NCBI RefSeq assembly: GCF_004798865.1
Contig: NW_025336598.1
Location: forward strand, 23,529,965 to 23,593,964
Source of the DNA: Varanus komodoensis
Lineage: Eukaryota > Chordata > Lepidosauria > Squamata > Varanidae
DNA: 64,000 nucleotides
Reading direction: 5' to 3'
Shown: in pieces, positions 1-12,115 of the stretch
Numbering within the stretch: position 1 is the first letter of the stretch
How the letters are laid out: each line of letters opens with the position of its first letter
The notes under the pieces: generated by a model
Databases searched by the model: none
Told to the model about the DNA's origin: nothing
What the model saw: only the letters and a program-made list of their open reading frames with translations
Position numbers and translations under genes: made by a program

Positions 1-300
1 ATCTTTTCTGCAGGTGTGCACCTGTGATTGCGCCCGTCTTTCCTACAGGAGCGCAGCTACAATCTCGGCCATCTTCCGCCCACAGCACGATTGTGCCCAT
101 TTCTCCCCCCAAGCATGCCTGCATTCCCGCCTGTCTCTCCCCCTCCAGAGCACCCGTGTTTGCTCCCATCTCTCCCCCCTCCAGCGCGCCGGGATGACGG
201 GTGCATGCAGGGATGACAGGCATGATCGCAGTCGTGCTGGGGGGGCGGGGAGATGACTGTGCTCGTGCTCTGGGGGGGGGGGGAGATGGCCACGATCTTT
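1..300. repeat. GC-rich degenerate minisatellite that switches strand
   Basis: Up to about position 190 the top strand carries diverged C-rich units of the type CCCATCTCTCCCCCCTCCAG next to CACGATTGTG-like and GCACCCGTG-like words. From about 195 to 300 the same words appear as their complements (GTGCTGGGGGGGCGGGGAGATG). The array is therefore an inverted repeat with its centre near 190-200. It includes a run of 12 or so G near 271-283. It abuts the Tigger-like terminal repeat at 300-475 and may belong to that element, the other end of which would lie outside the window. Confidence 0.6.
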
Positions 301-475
301 GTGGTTCTTTGTCACTTTACATTTTTTCTGATTAAAAAAAAAAAATAGTTACAGAATGGATTAACCTTATTTACATTGAACCTTATGGGGAAATTTAACT
401 TGGCTCATGGCCAATTTGGGTCACGACCAGAGGCCTGGAATGGATTAAGTTCGTGATTCAAGGTACCACTGTATA
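300..475. mobile_element. Terminal part of a Tigger-like (Tc1/mariner, pogo group) MITE
   Basis: Read on the minus strand from 475, the end is CAGTGGTACCTTGAATCACG followed by AACTTAATCCATTCC, and it is flanked by TA. A CAGT...ACTG end with TA target duplication and the 'GTACCTTG..TTACGAAC' type start are typical of Tigger/pogo-like elements in reptile genomes. A similar end is present at 27303-27331. No transposase is visible, so this is a non-autonomous copy or a fragment. The family name is inferred from the terminal sequence only. Confidence 0.5.
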
Positions 476-734
476 TGTTTAATAAATAGATAAAATATTA
501 AATTCCAGTTAAAAATGGAATGTTACCAAAGTCTGAAGCTAAAGAAGCAACTTACAAGGAGTAAACCTTGAGGAGATTGCTAGTACTGATACTGAAGTTA
601 GAATTTTAAGAGGAAAGATTTATGTGAATCACACAGGAAAGGAAACATGTGATTTATTATGTATGTATTCAATGACAACAGATCAGTGTTTTGTGTTCTT
701 CAATATCTGGAGGCACTTTTGGCATGGGGGAGGT

Positions 735-1110
735 CAAACAAGCTGAAACTTAATCCAGACAAGATGTAGACAGGTAAAGAAACTGGTGAGTCTAGATAAG
801 GGTTATATCTCATCAGAGATGGGGTTTGCACTCCCTCTACAAGCACAACTGTGCACTTTGGGACTTTGGCTTGGCATTAACTAGTAAGCTTAGATGGTGG
901 CACGGTCAGGAGGACTTCCCACTTGCCGTCAAGGGTGCTTACACTAGTAAATACAAAAGGTAGAATGCATTCTTAGTGGTGGTTCCACACCTCTGGAACC
1001 AGCTTTCATCAGGGATTCACCAGGTCCCATCTATGCAGGGCTCCAGGAAATTTCCAAAAACACACCCATTTTTGCTCTTATTTCAATAATTGCTTTGACT
1101 GCTGCTTCTA
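735..1110 (+). mobile_element. Decayed L2/CR1-like LINE, RT C-terminal part
   Basis: AAGCTGAAACTTAATCCAGA encodes KLNPD, the conserved KLNPDKTE box that follows the catalytic core in L2/L3/CR1 reverse transcriptases. Further on, GGAACCAGCTTTCATCAGGG resembles the 'WNSLP' C-terminal box, after which a 3' UTR-like stretch follows. The frame is heavily broken, so the copy is old. Confidence 0.55.
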
Positions 1111-4100
1111 GGAAATCTTTATTGCTATTTTTAAAAAAATGTAATTATGGAATCCTCTTGCCCTCAAAGTTAGCCTAAATTAATTTAAACAAATAATAAT
1201 AAAAAACCCTCCTCCCCTTTTCTTTATTCTCTGCAGCAAGATTATTTCCTGTAAATGGTATTTACCAGCAATGTGCTCAGGGTGATGCAAACAAAGCATT
1301 AAGGCTAAAATCTCTGAGCGTGGTAAAGTGGGAAAAAGTTCCTTAGGTTGTCCTTTATTGTACAACCCAAACTGCTTGCTTTATTGCAGGATGGATCAGA
1401 TCATAAGAACAACCCAGTTTGGAATTGTTTGCCCTTGATACATGTCGGCCTTCAAACACAGACTTATCTGCATCCTGTGCAAGGTGTGGATGCACCAATC
1501 TACCTCACCCCAAGCTTGGTACCCTGCATTTCATCTAGGTGGGCATCTTGAGCCATCTAGATGAAGCACTGTGGAAGGTGAGGGAAGGAGGCCAGAACAC
1601 TGTTTCAATATGACATAAGCTGTAGCCCCAGCCTCCTCTCTCCTTTAACTCTTTCCAAGGTCTGTTTCCAACCCTAGAGGCACAGTTGGTGTGGTTCTTT
1701 CTGCACTGGCTCAGAAGTGGTTTGGCAGGAGTCTCACATTTGGAGTCCTGCTCCAGCCTAGCTTCTATTCTTCCTCTGTCCCAGCAATGTCAGGAGGTCA
1801 CAGGCTTGCACCCTCAGTGAGAGAACCAGCAAGGAGTATGATAAGTAAACAAATGTTTTTAAAGCATATGCCCAAATGATATATCTGATCCTAATTGCAG
1901 GCCAAGGCTGAGTGGACCAAGCCGGATCCCATATTTCCAATCATTTTCTTCAATGAAATGACAGTACTATTTAATGCATGAAACCACCCTCTCAGTAGCT
2001 ATCTTTCCTTGCATCACATACCAAAAATCTCCTGTTCATTCTCTGGGTTGGGGATAGCAACACATGCATACAACAGGTGGTCAGCACAGTTCTTAAAATC
2101 AACATATGAAAGAATGCAGAAACATTATTGAAAATAATATAGTAATTAAAATGTAATTTTTACTTGCCTTAAGTTCACCAATCAAATATCTTTAGTTTCA
2201 CTGCACAGTTTTATTTCTGGTTCCCAGGGAAAGAGGAAGCAAGGTTTAGAACAAATATGAACGTGACAGGCAATGTTAACATCAAACTGCATTCATATAG
2301 GGGATATTGTAGAATCATTTAAAAATTGCCAATGAGATGTGTTGATCCAAATACCAAAATAACTGGCCAAATTCCCATTCCTCCTGCTTCTGAAAGGACA
2401 GATTGGTGTTAATATTAACTAAGCACCTGAGTCAAAATTAGATGGCCTCTTGGCTGCCTTTTTGCATTGATGGGAAAATCCAGTGGCTAAACACTGAGCA
2501 TCTATTAGTGTTTAAACAAGACACTATCGCTGGCAGGGCTAAAGGAAGAGAGAAAAGAAAACCCTCCTTATAACACTTTTGTTTAATTTCAGACGGATGT
2601 TAATGGTATAAAGCCAGTGAAGTGATAAATAGGTTCTGGCAGAGAATTCTTCCTACCTTGAGCACTACTACAGTTTATCGTTAGTTTTAGCTATTCAGAA
2701 CAGGAAATCAGGGAAATAGGGTGATGTTGTCTTAGTGTAAGTTCACATGTAATTCTCTGGCAAATACTCCATGTGTACTGGAAAAGCATAAAAAGTGGCT
2801 TTATTTCATTAGCAGATTCATCTCCAAAGATCTGCTGGGGAAAACCCAGCAAAAGGGAAAGTCTGGGCTAGAGTTAAAATAGCTAGTGTATTCACTTCTC
2901 ACAGTGAACAAAGGGGCTGACTGATTCACTAGACAAGTAATTGGCTAATTTTACACTGTGGGAAAGATCACAGACACTCATACACAATTTAACAGCATCT
3001 GCCACTCCAGCTTAGATGATTAAAATGCTGCTCTTTACTCAAGTCATAATTGGAACATTTTTGTTTTCATATTGTTTTCGATAAAATCTTTTGAGGGTAG
3101 TCTTCTGTCACAGACTAAGGGTTACTCACGTCAAGCATCCCTACTGAACTTAATATATTTTAAATATGCACTGTGCAATGAATGGATGTCGAACAGACAT
3201 TCATTACTTTGTATCTATAGCAAAACTGTATTTAGGCATGCATTCTCTGCCAGTCCATGCATTGCCAGAGTAGTATGGAGCTACACGACCAGCTGATGAG
3301 GCCATTTCCAGTGCTATCACTACAGAGCAGGGTCAGCACCAACATGCCTTTTATTTGGGCTGATTTCCAGTCAAGCTGATTTTTCCTTTTATTTGACCAC
3401 TTAGCTTTAAACAGTCCATGACAAGCAATCATGTGCTTATGCTTTGGGATACCAATGGGCTCCATAATGTCTGTGAGTAGTTGCAACAATAGTTTACACA
3501 TAATTGTCAAATTATAATATAGGGATATACAAAAGTCATATGTTACTTGACCATAATCAGGAGATGACAGAGAAAAAGTTGGGTCTGAAATGCCCAAATG
3601 AAGGCTATGAGAATGGTCCCTTCCTGGAAATAAAGTAATAGTAAATAAAGCTTACAAACATCCAGAACAGAACAGGAGGCGAGGCAGAGATGATCACTGC
3701 TTCCCCATTCCTTCTGTTCTGCAATTTAGCTAGACAGCCGATTTTGGCTATTCAGATGTGACACTTTAGAGGGGGAGGGGAAGAGGCTGCACTGCTATCA
3801 GGCCCCAGTCTTCTCCACTCCCTACCTTGTCCCTTGCTACCTTTACCCCCTCCCCAAGACTAATTTTCTGACCTCAGGGAAGCAGTCTGTGTTGTAGTTT
3901 TTCTACTTTAGCTGCATGTGTGTGTATTTGAGCATGGATCCCAGCTCTGACGTTAGTTTAAGACATTTTGATACTGTTCCTATTCACTCGATGACTCTCA
4001 GGACAGTTTACAACAGATTAGAGCTCTGTTCCCAACATTGACTCTGGGAACTAAAGTATTCTCTTACCCCCAGGTGCTGTCTGAGGGCATGAGATCCTTC

Positions 4101-4494
4101 TCCTAATGCTTACCATTCTTTTAAACCACAGTACTATGATTCAAGCATTGCATTCATGTGACTGGTGAATGTTAAGCGTAAACACTGGGGAGACAACTTT
4201 CAAAGTATTTTTTTGTTTTGTTTTAAACTTTCAAATGTTTTACATTATGTTTTCTGATTTTTTTATTTTACAGTTTGTGAACTGTGTTTGGGCAGTACAG
4301 AAATGTAATTAAAAGGAAAGGCACACTAAAGTATTGAGATTTCATATCAAAATGCTGTTTTCAAGAGTGGATAATTTTTCACTCAATTATTTGCCAACTT
4401 TTTCTAAAAATTAATATTCAATTTCAAAATATTTTGCACCTCTTTGGTGTATTTTTATAATCTAGTGCAGGAGCAGTGCCTCCTACTCTTTATG
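1111..4494. other. Anonymous intron sequence
   Basis: No exon, RNA gene or repeat family was recognised with confidence. A stretch near 1540-1745 shares short words (ggccatctagatg-like, gttctttctgcactggct) with 11300-11480 and 11820-11930, which suggests an unidentified old dispersed repeat. Confidence 0.5.
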
Positions 4495-4590
4495 CATCAC
4501 AATGCCTCTAATTATAGACCATTGGCCATGCTGGCCAGGGCAAATCAGAGTTACAGCCAAAATATCTGGAAGCCACCAGGCTGAAGAACT
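4495..4590. mobile_element. hAT-like foldback MITE fragment
   Basis: The words 'accattggccatgctggcc', 'ttacagccaaaatatctgg' and 'ccaccaggctgaagaa' are the half-palindromic layout of a MITE very common in squamates, whose full copies start CAGNCTTCCCCAACCTGG and encode nothing. Related copies in this window lie at 9736-9866, 10455-10545, 25269-25393 and 57070-57146. Confidence 0.5.
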
Positions 4591-4599
4591 GATCTGGCT

Positions 4600-7040
4600 T
4601 CCTACTTGGTTTCTTGTGCCAACATAAGTTTTACATAGCAATGTCCTCAGCGAAGGTACTTTCACCTTCTCTCTCTGAGGAGGTATGCTTATGTTTTAAA
4701 GGCTTCCTACGTAGGAAAGATTTAAGCAAATTGCAAGTTTGTTTTCCAAGTCAAGGAGGTCTGCTTAATACTATTTGTCTACAGTGGAAAGGGATTATCA
4801 AAGAGTAAAGAAGCAGACTCCAACTAAAATGTGGAAGGAGGACAATGTGAGCCTTAATGATACATTTCCTCTTGGGGTTTCAAGGAGTGGCAACACGGTG
4901 CAGCACAGCATAGTGAGAGCCAGCTGCATGTTCAACAAACAGAAGCTGCTGGCCAGCAGTCAGAAAAATAAGTACAATCTACAATTGTGCTCTTTCCTGC
5001 TGTCCAGCACGGTAAATACCATTCCGCTTGCATAAGTGGGCTATGTCGTTGTTATGGGCAAGTTGTATATCCAGTGCCCTCATCTCTTTTCTGTTAGCTA
5101 ATGGAATCAAAGATGTGGTTTGGCTTACTCCTTGTGTAGATGCAGGTGACATTCCATTGCTGTGTAGAGAGAAGTTGCCACGTCAACACAGAAGCTTCAT
5201 CTGACCACACAGCCTGCTCAATGTTGTTCCTGACATACAATCATCAGCAAACAACTTCACAGCAATTAAACAAAAATCAAAACTTGGAGCACTGAAATCA
5301 AAGACTAATTTTCCCAATATTTAATTGCCAGCAATTAAAATCTAATATCCTGGTTAGAATCTTGCAGCTGAATAACAATACTTTTTAACATTTGGGTTCT
5401 GTTAGAGAAATATTCCATTCTTTGCTTCTGGCTAAGGGAGTGGGGGGGCGGGACTCAAGATATTTCAGCCTATAAAAAGTAGGTGCTTTCTACAGAATCA
5501 GTGTTGATGAAAACCATACCACTGAACAGGAAGTTCAAAAGACAGAGAATGGCAGATGAGAGCCACTCCATCTGTTCTGGAAACTTATGACTGTACAGCA
5601 GAGGCCAAAACAACTGACAAAGCTATGTCATTATTCATGAAGAGACTCTGAACCCTGACCATTTGTCAGGCAGTCTACCTCTGGACTCAGTGGGCTTACA
5701 AGCATCTCACATAGATTGCAGCTCTAATAACTGTCACACGCAGAAGTGTTGCTGAAACAAACTGCTGAAATTTGAGGGCAGGGGCAGGAATAAGGTACAT
5801 CTATTATGGATTGACCTTGTTGACCATTACGGATTGATCTTGACTAGCCAGTCCTCAGAAGCATCAAGATGCCTCTATACAGAGAGAAGAGGAGAGGAGG
5901 AGGAGGAGGAGGAGGAGGAGGAGAGGGAGGCCTAAGGTACTGGAAATGGGATGGGTTTTGTTGAATTCAAATGCTTACTTTTGACTTCAGTAGTATAAGT
6001 CCCAGCATTAAGACGAAGGAATTATGTTTTTGTATCAAATACAGGAATGAGCAAAGGGAACCAATGAAAATTAGTTATGATGTCTCTGCTGCTTTCACAT
6101 TATTAAAACTCGTGCATTCTTTAGGACAGAGTTGCAGAACTTCCAGAGGGCCAAATTCCATTTCAAAAAAGCTCTTGGGAAGAGCATTCCAGCGGCAGGA
6201 GGAGCAGACAGCAAAATGGGTAAAAATACCAGTATATTTTAACTTACTTTCTTAATGCCACTAAATAAACCTTAAAAGATGCATTTCAACTTTTTGGAAT
6301 GGGGGAAATTCTGCATGGTAGATGAAAAATCCGCAAATGATTGGTGGTCTGATGAATCAGGTGTAGTCATCTGGGGAAGTAAAGGAGATTTTCTCCCCTT
6401 GGCCTCAGGTTCCGCATTCCTACTGTAGAAGGACCAACTGAAACAGATGGTTTTGGTGGTTAACACGTTTGCTCCCATGTTGAAGTGAAGACTATGGGAG
6501 TATGTCAGGATGATGAAGCCTCCGATAGTGTTTAGCTCAGCTACATGACTGTTACAAGGGCTTTTTACTGTGTTCCTCAGTTTTTAAAGTGAGGACAGGG
6601 TAGGCAGAAGACATAGACAAAGTGTAAGAGACCATTGAAGAAGGGACAGCAGGATGCCAAGAAGGGACCTAAGAAAGGCAGATTAGAACATGACAATAGC
6701 CCAAAAAAGAAGAGAGAAAGAAGACTAGAGAAAGATTCCTTAGAGGGAAAAGAAAACTAGGAAAGAAATAAAGAGAGGGAAAAAGGTACATATGGCCAAG
6801 AGCTGCCAAGGTATAGAAAGCTAAGATTCCCAGAATAATTGAAAACAACCAGCTAAAAGTGTGGCTGCAGGCCTCCAAGCCATTGAAAAGGGTCTCCTAT
6901 GACTGAACTTTATTTAGTTCAATGACATAGTCAGATAGAAGAAGAAAAGAGGGTACAATGTAATAACAGACATTTTGTGGGGTCTCTCTTTTTCATGATC
7001 TGGTGAAAATTGCATCTAATAATACTATTTTTACATTATA
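4600..7040. other. Anonymous intron sequence
   Basis: Apart from the (GGA)n tract at 5889-5930 I recognise nothing here. A 94-codon open frame at 5971-6255 has no family resemblance and no splice context, and is taken as chance. Confidence 0.5.
5889..5930 (+). repeat. (GGA)n microsatellite
   Basis: About eleven GGA/GAG units with slight degeneration at both ends. The purine strand is the plus strand, so the SCFD2 transcript would carry the pyrimidine complement. Confidence 0.9.
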
Positions 7041-7049
7041 TTTATACAC

Positions 7050-7235
7050 GTTCTTCCTCTTGCAAGGAAGCATACAAGTTTCTCCTCAACTATTTTTATC
7101 TTCACAACAACTACCCTGTGGACTAGATTGGGCTAGTTACTTATTCTCAGCCTAAAGTCATCCAGTGAGTTTGCAACCCAGATCTCCCAAGTTCCCAGTC
7201 CAACACTCTAGCCACCATGTCACAGTGGCTCTCAA
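7050..7235 (-). mobile_element. tRNA-derived SINE (reptilian MIR/Sauria-like)
   Basis: On the minus strand the copy begins near 7235 with a tRNA-like head: an A-box-like TGGCTAGAGTG and a B-box-like GGTTGCAAACT. The body follows with 'gatgactttaggctgag' and 'cacagggtagttgttgtgaag', the common layout of a reptilian SINE whose consensus reads 'gggtgaccttgggccagtcac...cctacctcacagggttgttgtgagg'. Similar copies are at 16840-17025 and 33290-33872. The exact family name is uncertain. Confidence 0.7.
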
Positions 7236-7659
7236 AACTGGGGTGTTGGGCTTCCTTTTGCTCATTTTTAGTAGGCCCCTTTCTATGTGCTGCAAAATGT
7301 ACTGGCATAACTATGTATGTAACAGAAAGAGAATCAAACTTTTGACCACTGCCACCCACGGTGGTGCAAATATGCCAACAATGGAGTGCACATATTTGTG
7401 GAAGCCGTCAGTATTCCTTATGCTGGATATTCCAGTGTAGCAAAAGGCAAGTAGCCAGCTGCTGAATCTTCCACAAAACACTCAAAAACTACTCCAGACA
7501 CACACTTTGCCCTGACAGCATGCAGAGGTAAGTGAAAATTGATATCCCTGGCATGTGCATTTTCTTTGCCATGTTTGGACTCAAACATATTGAGACTGGA
7601 TTTTCAGAGACGTCCATAAGAAGCATGTGGTATAAAAGATCTGGCAGAGTTCAGTATGA

Positions 7660-7875
7660 AGAATCTTAGAAGAAGCCTGCTGAATCAGAGGAAATACCTA
7701 TCTAGTCCAGCATCCTGTCTCCCATTATGGCCAATCTGGTGCCTACTGGAACTTCAGAAACAGGACACGAATGCAACAGCTCTTTCATGCAACAGCTATT
7801 CCCCAGTCAGGGGTGGTACACAGTGACCTGCTGCTTGAGGCAGGACATACAATGCACCTATGTCTCCTTTGCCAT
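7660..7875 (-). mobile_element. CR1-type LINE 3' end
   Basis: The plus strand reads 'cttagaagaagcctgctgaatcag...tatctagtccagcatcctgt...ggccaatctggtgcc'. This is the complement of the widespread reptilian CR1 3' UTR ending 'gaatgctggactagatggacccttggtctgatccagcatggctcttcttatg'. Other copies of the same 3' end are at 13720-14053 and 48600-49355, both on the plus strand. It is noncoding and 5'-truncated. Confidence 0.7.
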
Positions 7876-8359
7876 CACTTCTTCCTTTCCTATTCTCAAT
7901 GCATCACTCTGAAATGTCCTTTGGGGTGAGGCACTGTGGGTAAGGTGGCCCTAGAGACTGCTTTGTGATGGCACAGGCAATTACCGGGGTTTACAGAGAG
8001 CTCGGGCCCTCATTCCAGACCACTAACCTCCTGCTCAGTCAGGAATACCAGGTCTAGTATTATAGGAGCAAGCAGCATGCCTCATGTCCCTCATACCCAG
8101 TGCTGCAGTTGCTCAGCAGTAGCACCAAACGGAGGAGTAAGCTGAGTGCTTCATGGCCTTCACTAGAGAAGGCTGAGTATAGTGCCGCCAAGCTGCATTG
8201 CTGAAGGTGGAGTGGGTGGGAGACAAGTCCTCTATCTGCACTGGCAGGAGTAGTGGACAAGCCATGTTTTGCTCAGGCTTTTCTGCTGCTCTTGCCAAGC
8301 AGTTCTGTAGCACCTTTGGCCATCTCTGGGCTTTTTGTATAATCAGTGTTTGGACAACA

Positions 8360-8530
8360 CTTGCAGTCCAGGGGCAGCTGATAAATCCTACGACAAGTCA
8401 CAGCTCTGTAGGGTAGTTGATAAACCAAGCAACTGGGCTTACAAGTCACCCCTTTTGAAAGTGTAACCAGGTTCAAACAACACAGTCAACTTGCTTACCA
8501 TGGCTTACCACGTCATGTGAACCCAGTCAA
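8360..8530. repeat. Dispersed repeat with 'aaccatggttt'-like words
   Basis: The segment is built from diverged words such as 'gataaaccaagcaactgggc', 'ttaccatggcttacca' and 'catgtgaacccag'. Comparable segments occur at 17805-17890, 28865-29050 and 61745-62165. Together they look like a MITE-like family with internal inverted words common in squamates, but I cannot name it. Confidence 0.35.
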
Positions 8531-8539
8531 AGTTAGTAC

Positions 8540-9720
8540 ATGAAGATGGATTTATTACAGATAAGAAAAAGCACCTCGCTCTTTCTCTATTCTATTTAAC
8601 TTTTATGATAGGCGAAATAGAATAGAGAATTATTCTATTCTATGAGAAAAGGAAGAAAATAAGCCTTGTGAGCCATTTTTTCACCAAATATGCTAAAATT
8701 ATTTTTAAAATGTACCTCACTCTTCAGAATAAGTACATACCCATAAAAACAATAATATAAGTACAACAATATAAACAAGTTAAGTTAAAACTACAGATAT
8801 AAAATACAAGTATAATAGCTAAGTTTTAAAATCATAGTGGAATGCTTCATTTTCCACATGTCTGACAAAACTTCCTACAGTGGAAAATATATTATTTAGA
8901 CTTCGTCATCTTTTTCTTTGTGCCTTATGAAAAGACATTTTTATGGCAATCTCAGAGAAAATATAAAGGAAACCTAGACATTCTTGTTGCTTATTATCTA
9001 TTTTTTAAATAAACTTTTAGCAGAAGCAATGTTTGGAACACTGATTTTAGATAAGGACACCCACAATATAATAAACTTGCTGCTCAGACAACCTCACTGC
9101 CAAAACTGAAGCTTGAGTTACAGCGTGCTGGTGGATGTTCATACTTGAGAGGACTTTTTGAAGTCACTGTACCCCATTGACTGAAAGTCATGGAAACTCT
9201 TTTATGAAAGTGTTAAAATTATCTGATTTATGGAATCAGAGAGATACAGAGAGAGAGAGAGAGAGATCCAAAGGTCCCCTCTTTTAATCTTTTAAGGGCA
9301 GAGAAATTAACCTGTAATTTATTATTCAGAAAAGGAAAGACAATATGGGAAGGCCTTACTGAACTGCTTCAAACTCTGAAATTTCTATGAATGGAATGAA
9401 GTGTCCAGTAAAAAAGCAAGACAAGTCCAAGTTTATGGATATTAGTTCACAAGTAACTCAAAACGAGCCTATGTGGATTTATTCTCAGGTTAGTGTGCAC
9501 AAGACAGTCTTAATCAATGAAAAAGAGAATAAAAAGCAATAATATAATATAAAATAATATAAGCAATAAAAAAGAACAATGTTGCTAAAATGTATCACAT
9601 CTGTTATGAATAGCAAGCGTCATTTCCACATCCATGGTACAGATGCTAAGGCTTGGCTCTGTGGTGAAAGGAACCTTGCAAAGAAGGGAAAGTCCAACTC
9701 CTCCTTCTTGCACCCCCTGA
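8540..9720. other. Anonymous AT-rich intron sequence with a short (AG)n
   Basis: Nothing recognised except an (AG)n run at about 9249-9266. AT-rich words near 9535-9575 (aataatataatataaaataatat) are low-complexity sequence. Confidence 0.5.
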
Positions 9721-9735
9721 AATCTCTTTCCAGAG

Positions 9736-9866
9736 CAGGGTCAGCAACTTGGTGCTCTCCAGATGCTTAGACATGATGTTCAATGATCATTTGTTATGCT
9801 GATTTTGGCTTATGTGAGTTTGGCTTATCATCTGCAGAACTCCATCATCAAGTTGCCCATCCTTGC
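9736..9866. mobile_element. hAT-like foldback MITE
   Basis: The left arm 'cagggtcagcaacttggtgctctccagatg' and the complement of the right arm ('caaggatgggcaacttgatg..ctgcagatgataag') match imperfectly over about 40 nt, giving a foldback structure. The ends and internal words belong to the same family as 25269-25393. Confidence 0.55.
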
Positions 9867-9923
9867 TATTTAGCAGGGGTATTAAAAGCTCTTTCAACCT
9901 GAGTGCCAAATTCCACTTTGGAA

Positions 9924-9962
9924 TTAGATCCCATTTCAGGTGCCTTAGATCCCATTTCAGGT
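9924..9962. repeat. 18-bp direct tandem duplication
   Basis: TTAGATCCCATTTCAGGT occurs at 9924-9941 and again at 9945-9962, a 21-bp offset with no mismatch. It looks like recent replication slippage. Confidence 0.9.
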
Positions 9963-10454
9963 TTAGGCAGGGGCAAAAGGGGTGGGACTGAGATGCTACT
10001 GTACTTTAGCTTAAAGATCTTAACACCCATTACTAAGTTTTAGGAGAGACAGTTCATCTTTCGATAAGACAGGGAGGAGGACAGAGGAAAGTTACAAAAG
10101 CTAGGACACCACCAAACAATTGATGGTTGCAGGAAATGGGGAGAAGGCACGGCCATCTTGCATACCTGGAACCCAGAGTTGGCCCCCAGACCTGAAATCT
10201 TGCACATCCAATCTGGAGTGTCACAGAACCTCCCTGAATAGTTCAGGATGGTGACAAGGGGCTAAGGGGGGAATCCTCACTGCAGCATCCCTGTGATTTA
10301 TTCCACACTGTGCAGGTTTCCATACCTTCTGGAGACTTGAGGATGGGGTTGAAGAGGCAGCATGAAGCAGAAGGGAGTCCCCTTCCACAGACCTTCTTGC
10401 ACTCATAGTTGTGTAGATCCATACCATAAGGCAGCCTGCCCCATTCTGACCCCC

Positions 10455-10545
10455 AAGTACTTTTGGATGGCAGCTTCCAATATTCCTGATCATTGGCCAT
10501 AATGGCTGAGCTTGATGGGAGATGCAGTTCAAAACTGCCTTATGG
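10455..10545. mobile_element. hAT-like MITE fragment
   Basis: 'gatcattggccataatggctgagcttgatgggagatgcagttcaaaact' corresponds to the inner right half of the common squamate hAT-like foldback element ('ggccaatggtcagggatgatgggagttgtagtccaaaa'). Confidence 0.55.
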
Positions 10546-10559
10546 AGGCTGCCGTAAAG

Positions 10560-12015
10560 TGTAAGAGGTACACTTTAGGCTGCAGAACTTTAAAAATGGC
10601 CTGTAACAGGGTAGAGGGCTTAAACCAGTTGAAAAAAATCCATCTGATGCACAAAACCTTTAACATTAATCATTTTGGCATACATTAACCAATCCTACAT
10701 TTGAAATAATATATCAAATGTACATATCTGAAATCTTTAACTATATTTATACAACAAGGGCCAATTCCAGTAGCTAACCCTTGATTTATTTATTTTTCTT
10801 CCTGTTATCTTGTAGGAAAACATTTTATCAACAGGAGCAATTTAAACTATACACTACTTTCTTTGAAAAACTTTCGAAAACACATTTGTGATATATTATT
10901 CAGCATTTTGATTGAACATAGATTAATACTCTTCCAAAAGCTTTGGAATCTCTTTTCTCATTTGTTTTGCAAATGATACAACTTTTCTTATTTATTATGA
11001 ATTTTGTTCCAACAGTAGGGAATTTAGGTGGGAAAACTGTCTTTACCTAATAAACTCAGGGCACAGTCCAATCTGTATGGCCATACCCCTCCAAAATTGG
11101 GGGATTGTTCACATCCTATGCAAGGCAGGAGGACCATGGAAACAAAAGACAGTTCCCCACTCCTCTCACCCATGCAACACTTAGATGGCCAATTTTGGCT
11201 AAGAGTACATGGGAAAACACTGACATGTCACCTGGATACTGGATACTATGACAGTGCCTGTCTCTTCACCTCTCTGCCCCCTTGAATGCCCACAAACCCT
11301 CTCTTTAGTGTTGGAAAGCATCCAGTGCAGTTCTTTTTGTACTGGCTGTGAAGGAGGCCAGGTGTTCCAAGTCCCAAGTCCTAGCTCTGACCTTGGAGCA
11401 AATTTCTGAAGTTACCGCTGGGACTCCAAATAATTCTATGGTCATCTAGATGCTGCCTTGTGGCCTGAGGACTGTACTGCCTGTGTGTTTATAGGTGAGT
11501 TTGACTGGAACTTGGTATTTTCAGTGTATGAAATGGATTTTACATTGGAACAGGGTGGACAGATTTAAATTAAGGAATTATGATACATCCATGAGAAAAA
11601 AGCTTGGTTTAATACAAGGTTTCAATCACATTTCCCACTAACCTTTTCCATACATTTCTTGAATAATAGTGCAAATCTGATTGCCAAGGGCATAATCTCC
11701 ATCACCTCTGTGACAGATGCATGTCAGCCTCTGAACTCAAAAGCTGACATGCATCCTAAACCTAGTGTGAGGTATGGCGGCGGTGATCTTGGCAACCTTG
11801 CACCAGGTATTTTGTATAAAGGCTGTTTTGGCCATCTAGATTTAGTTCCAGCGATGGGGAGGGAAAGAGACTGGGGCACCAAACAGAATCAGTGGAAGCC
11901 TAGCCCCAGCCTTTTCTTCCCAGCCACACCTGTTTTTTTCACCCTCCAAGGGCTTGATGCAAGCTGAGATGGTGAGAGAGTAAATAAAACATGAGTTAAC
12001 ATTATGCAAGAACAA
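10560..12015. other. Anonymous intron sequence
   Basis: No exon was recognised. The stretch 11300-11480 shares diverged words with 1530-1745 (see findings). Open frames at 11028-11285 and 11659-11967 have no recognisable protein features. Confidence 0.45.
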
Positions 12016-12020
12016 GGTCA

Positions 12021-12115
12021 ATTTATTTATTTATTTAAAACATTTCTATGCCACCCCCATCGCAACAAAGCCTCGGGGCGGCTCACAACATATCAATATC
12101 ATGGACAAATTTTCC
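12021..12115 (-). mobile_element. CR1/L3-type LINE 3' tail, older copy
   Basis: An (ATTT)n tail is followed by 'catttctatgccaccccc', 'cctcggggcggctcacaaca'. This is the 3' terminal hairpin module also seen at 14261-14310, 19123-19205 and 56402-56450, here more diverged. The copy is truncated almost at once. Confidence 0.75.

Noticed and set aside
1-300. CpG-island promoter
   Set aside because: The GC-rich stretch is a degenerate repeat with an inversion, and no transcription start features or first exon follow.
9300-9420. Candidate next SCFD2 exon (complement of 'gaactgcttcaaactctg' resembling SLKQF)
   Set aside because: The surrounding frame does not give the expected SCFD2 residues and no GT donor follows at the right place.
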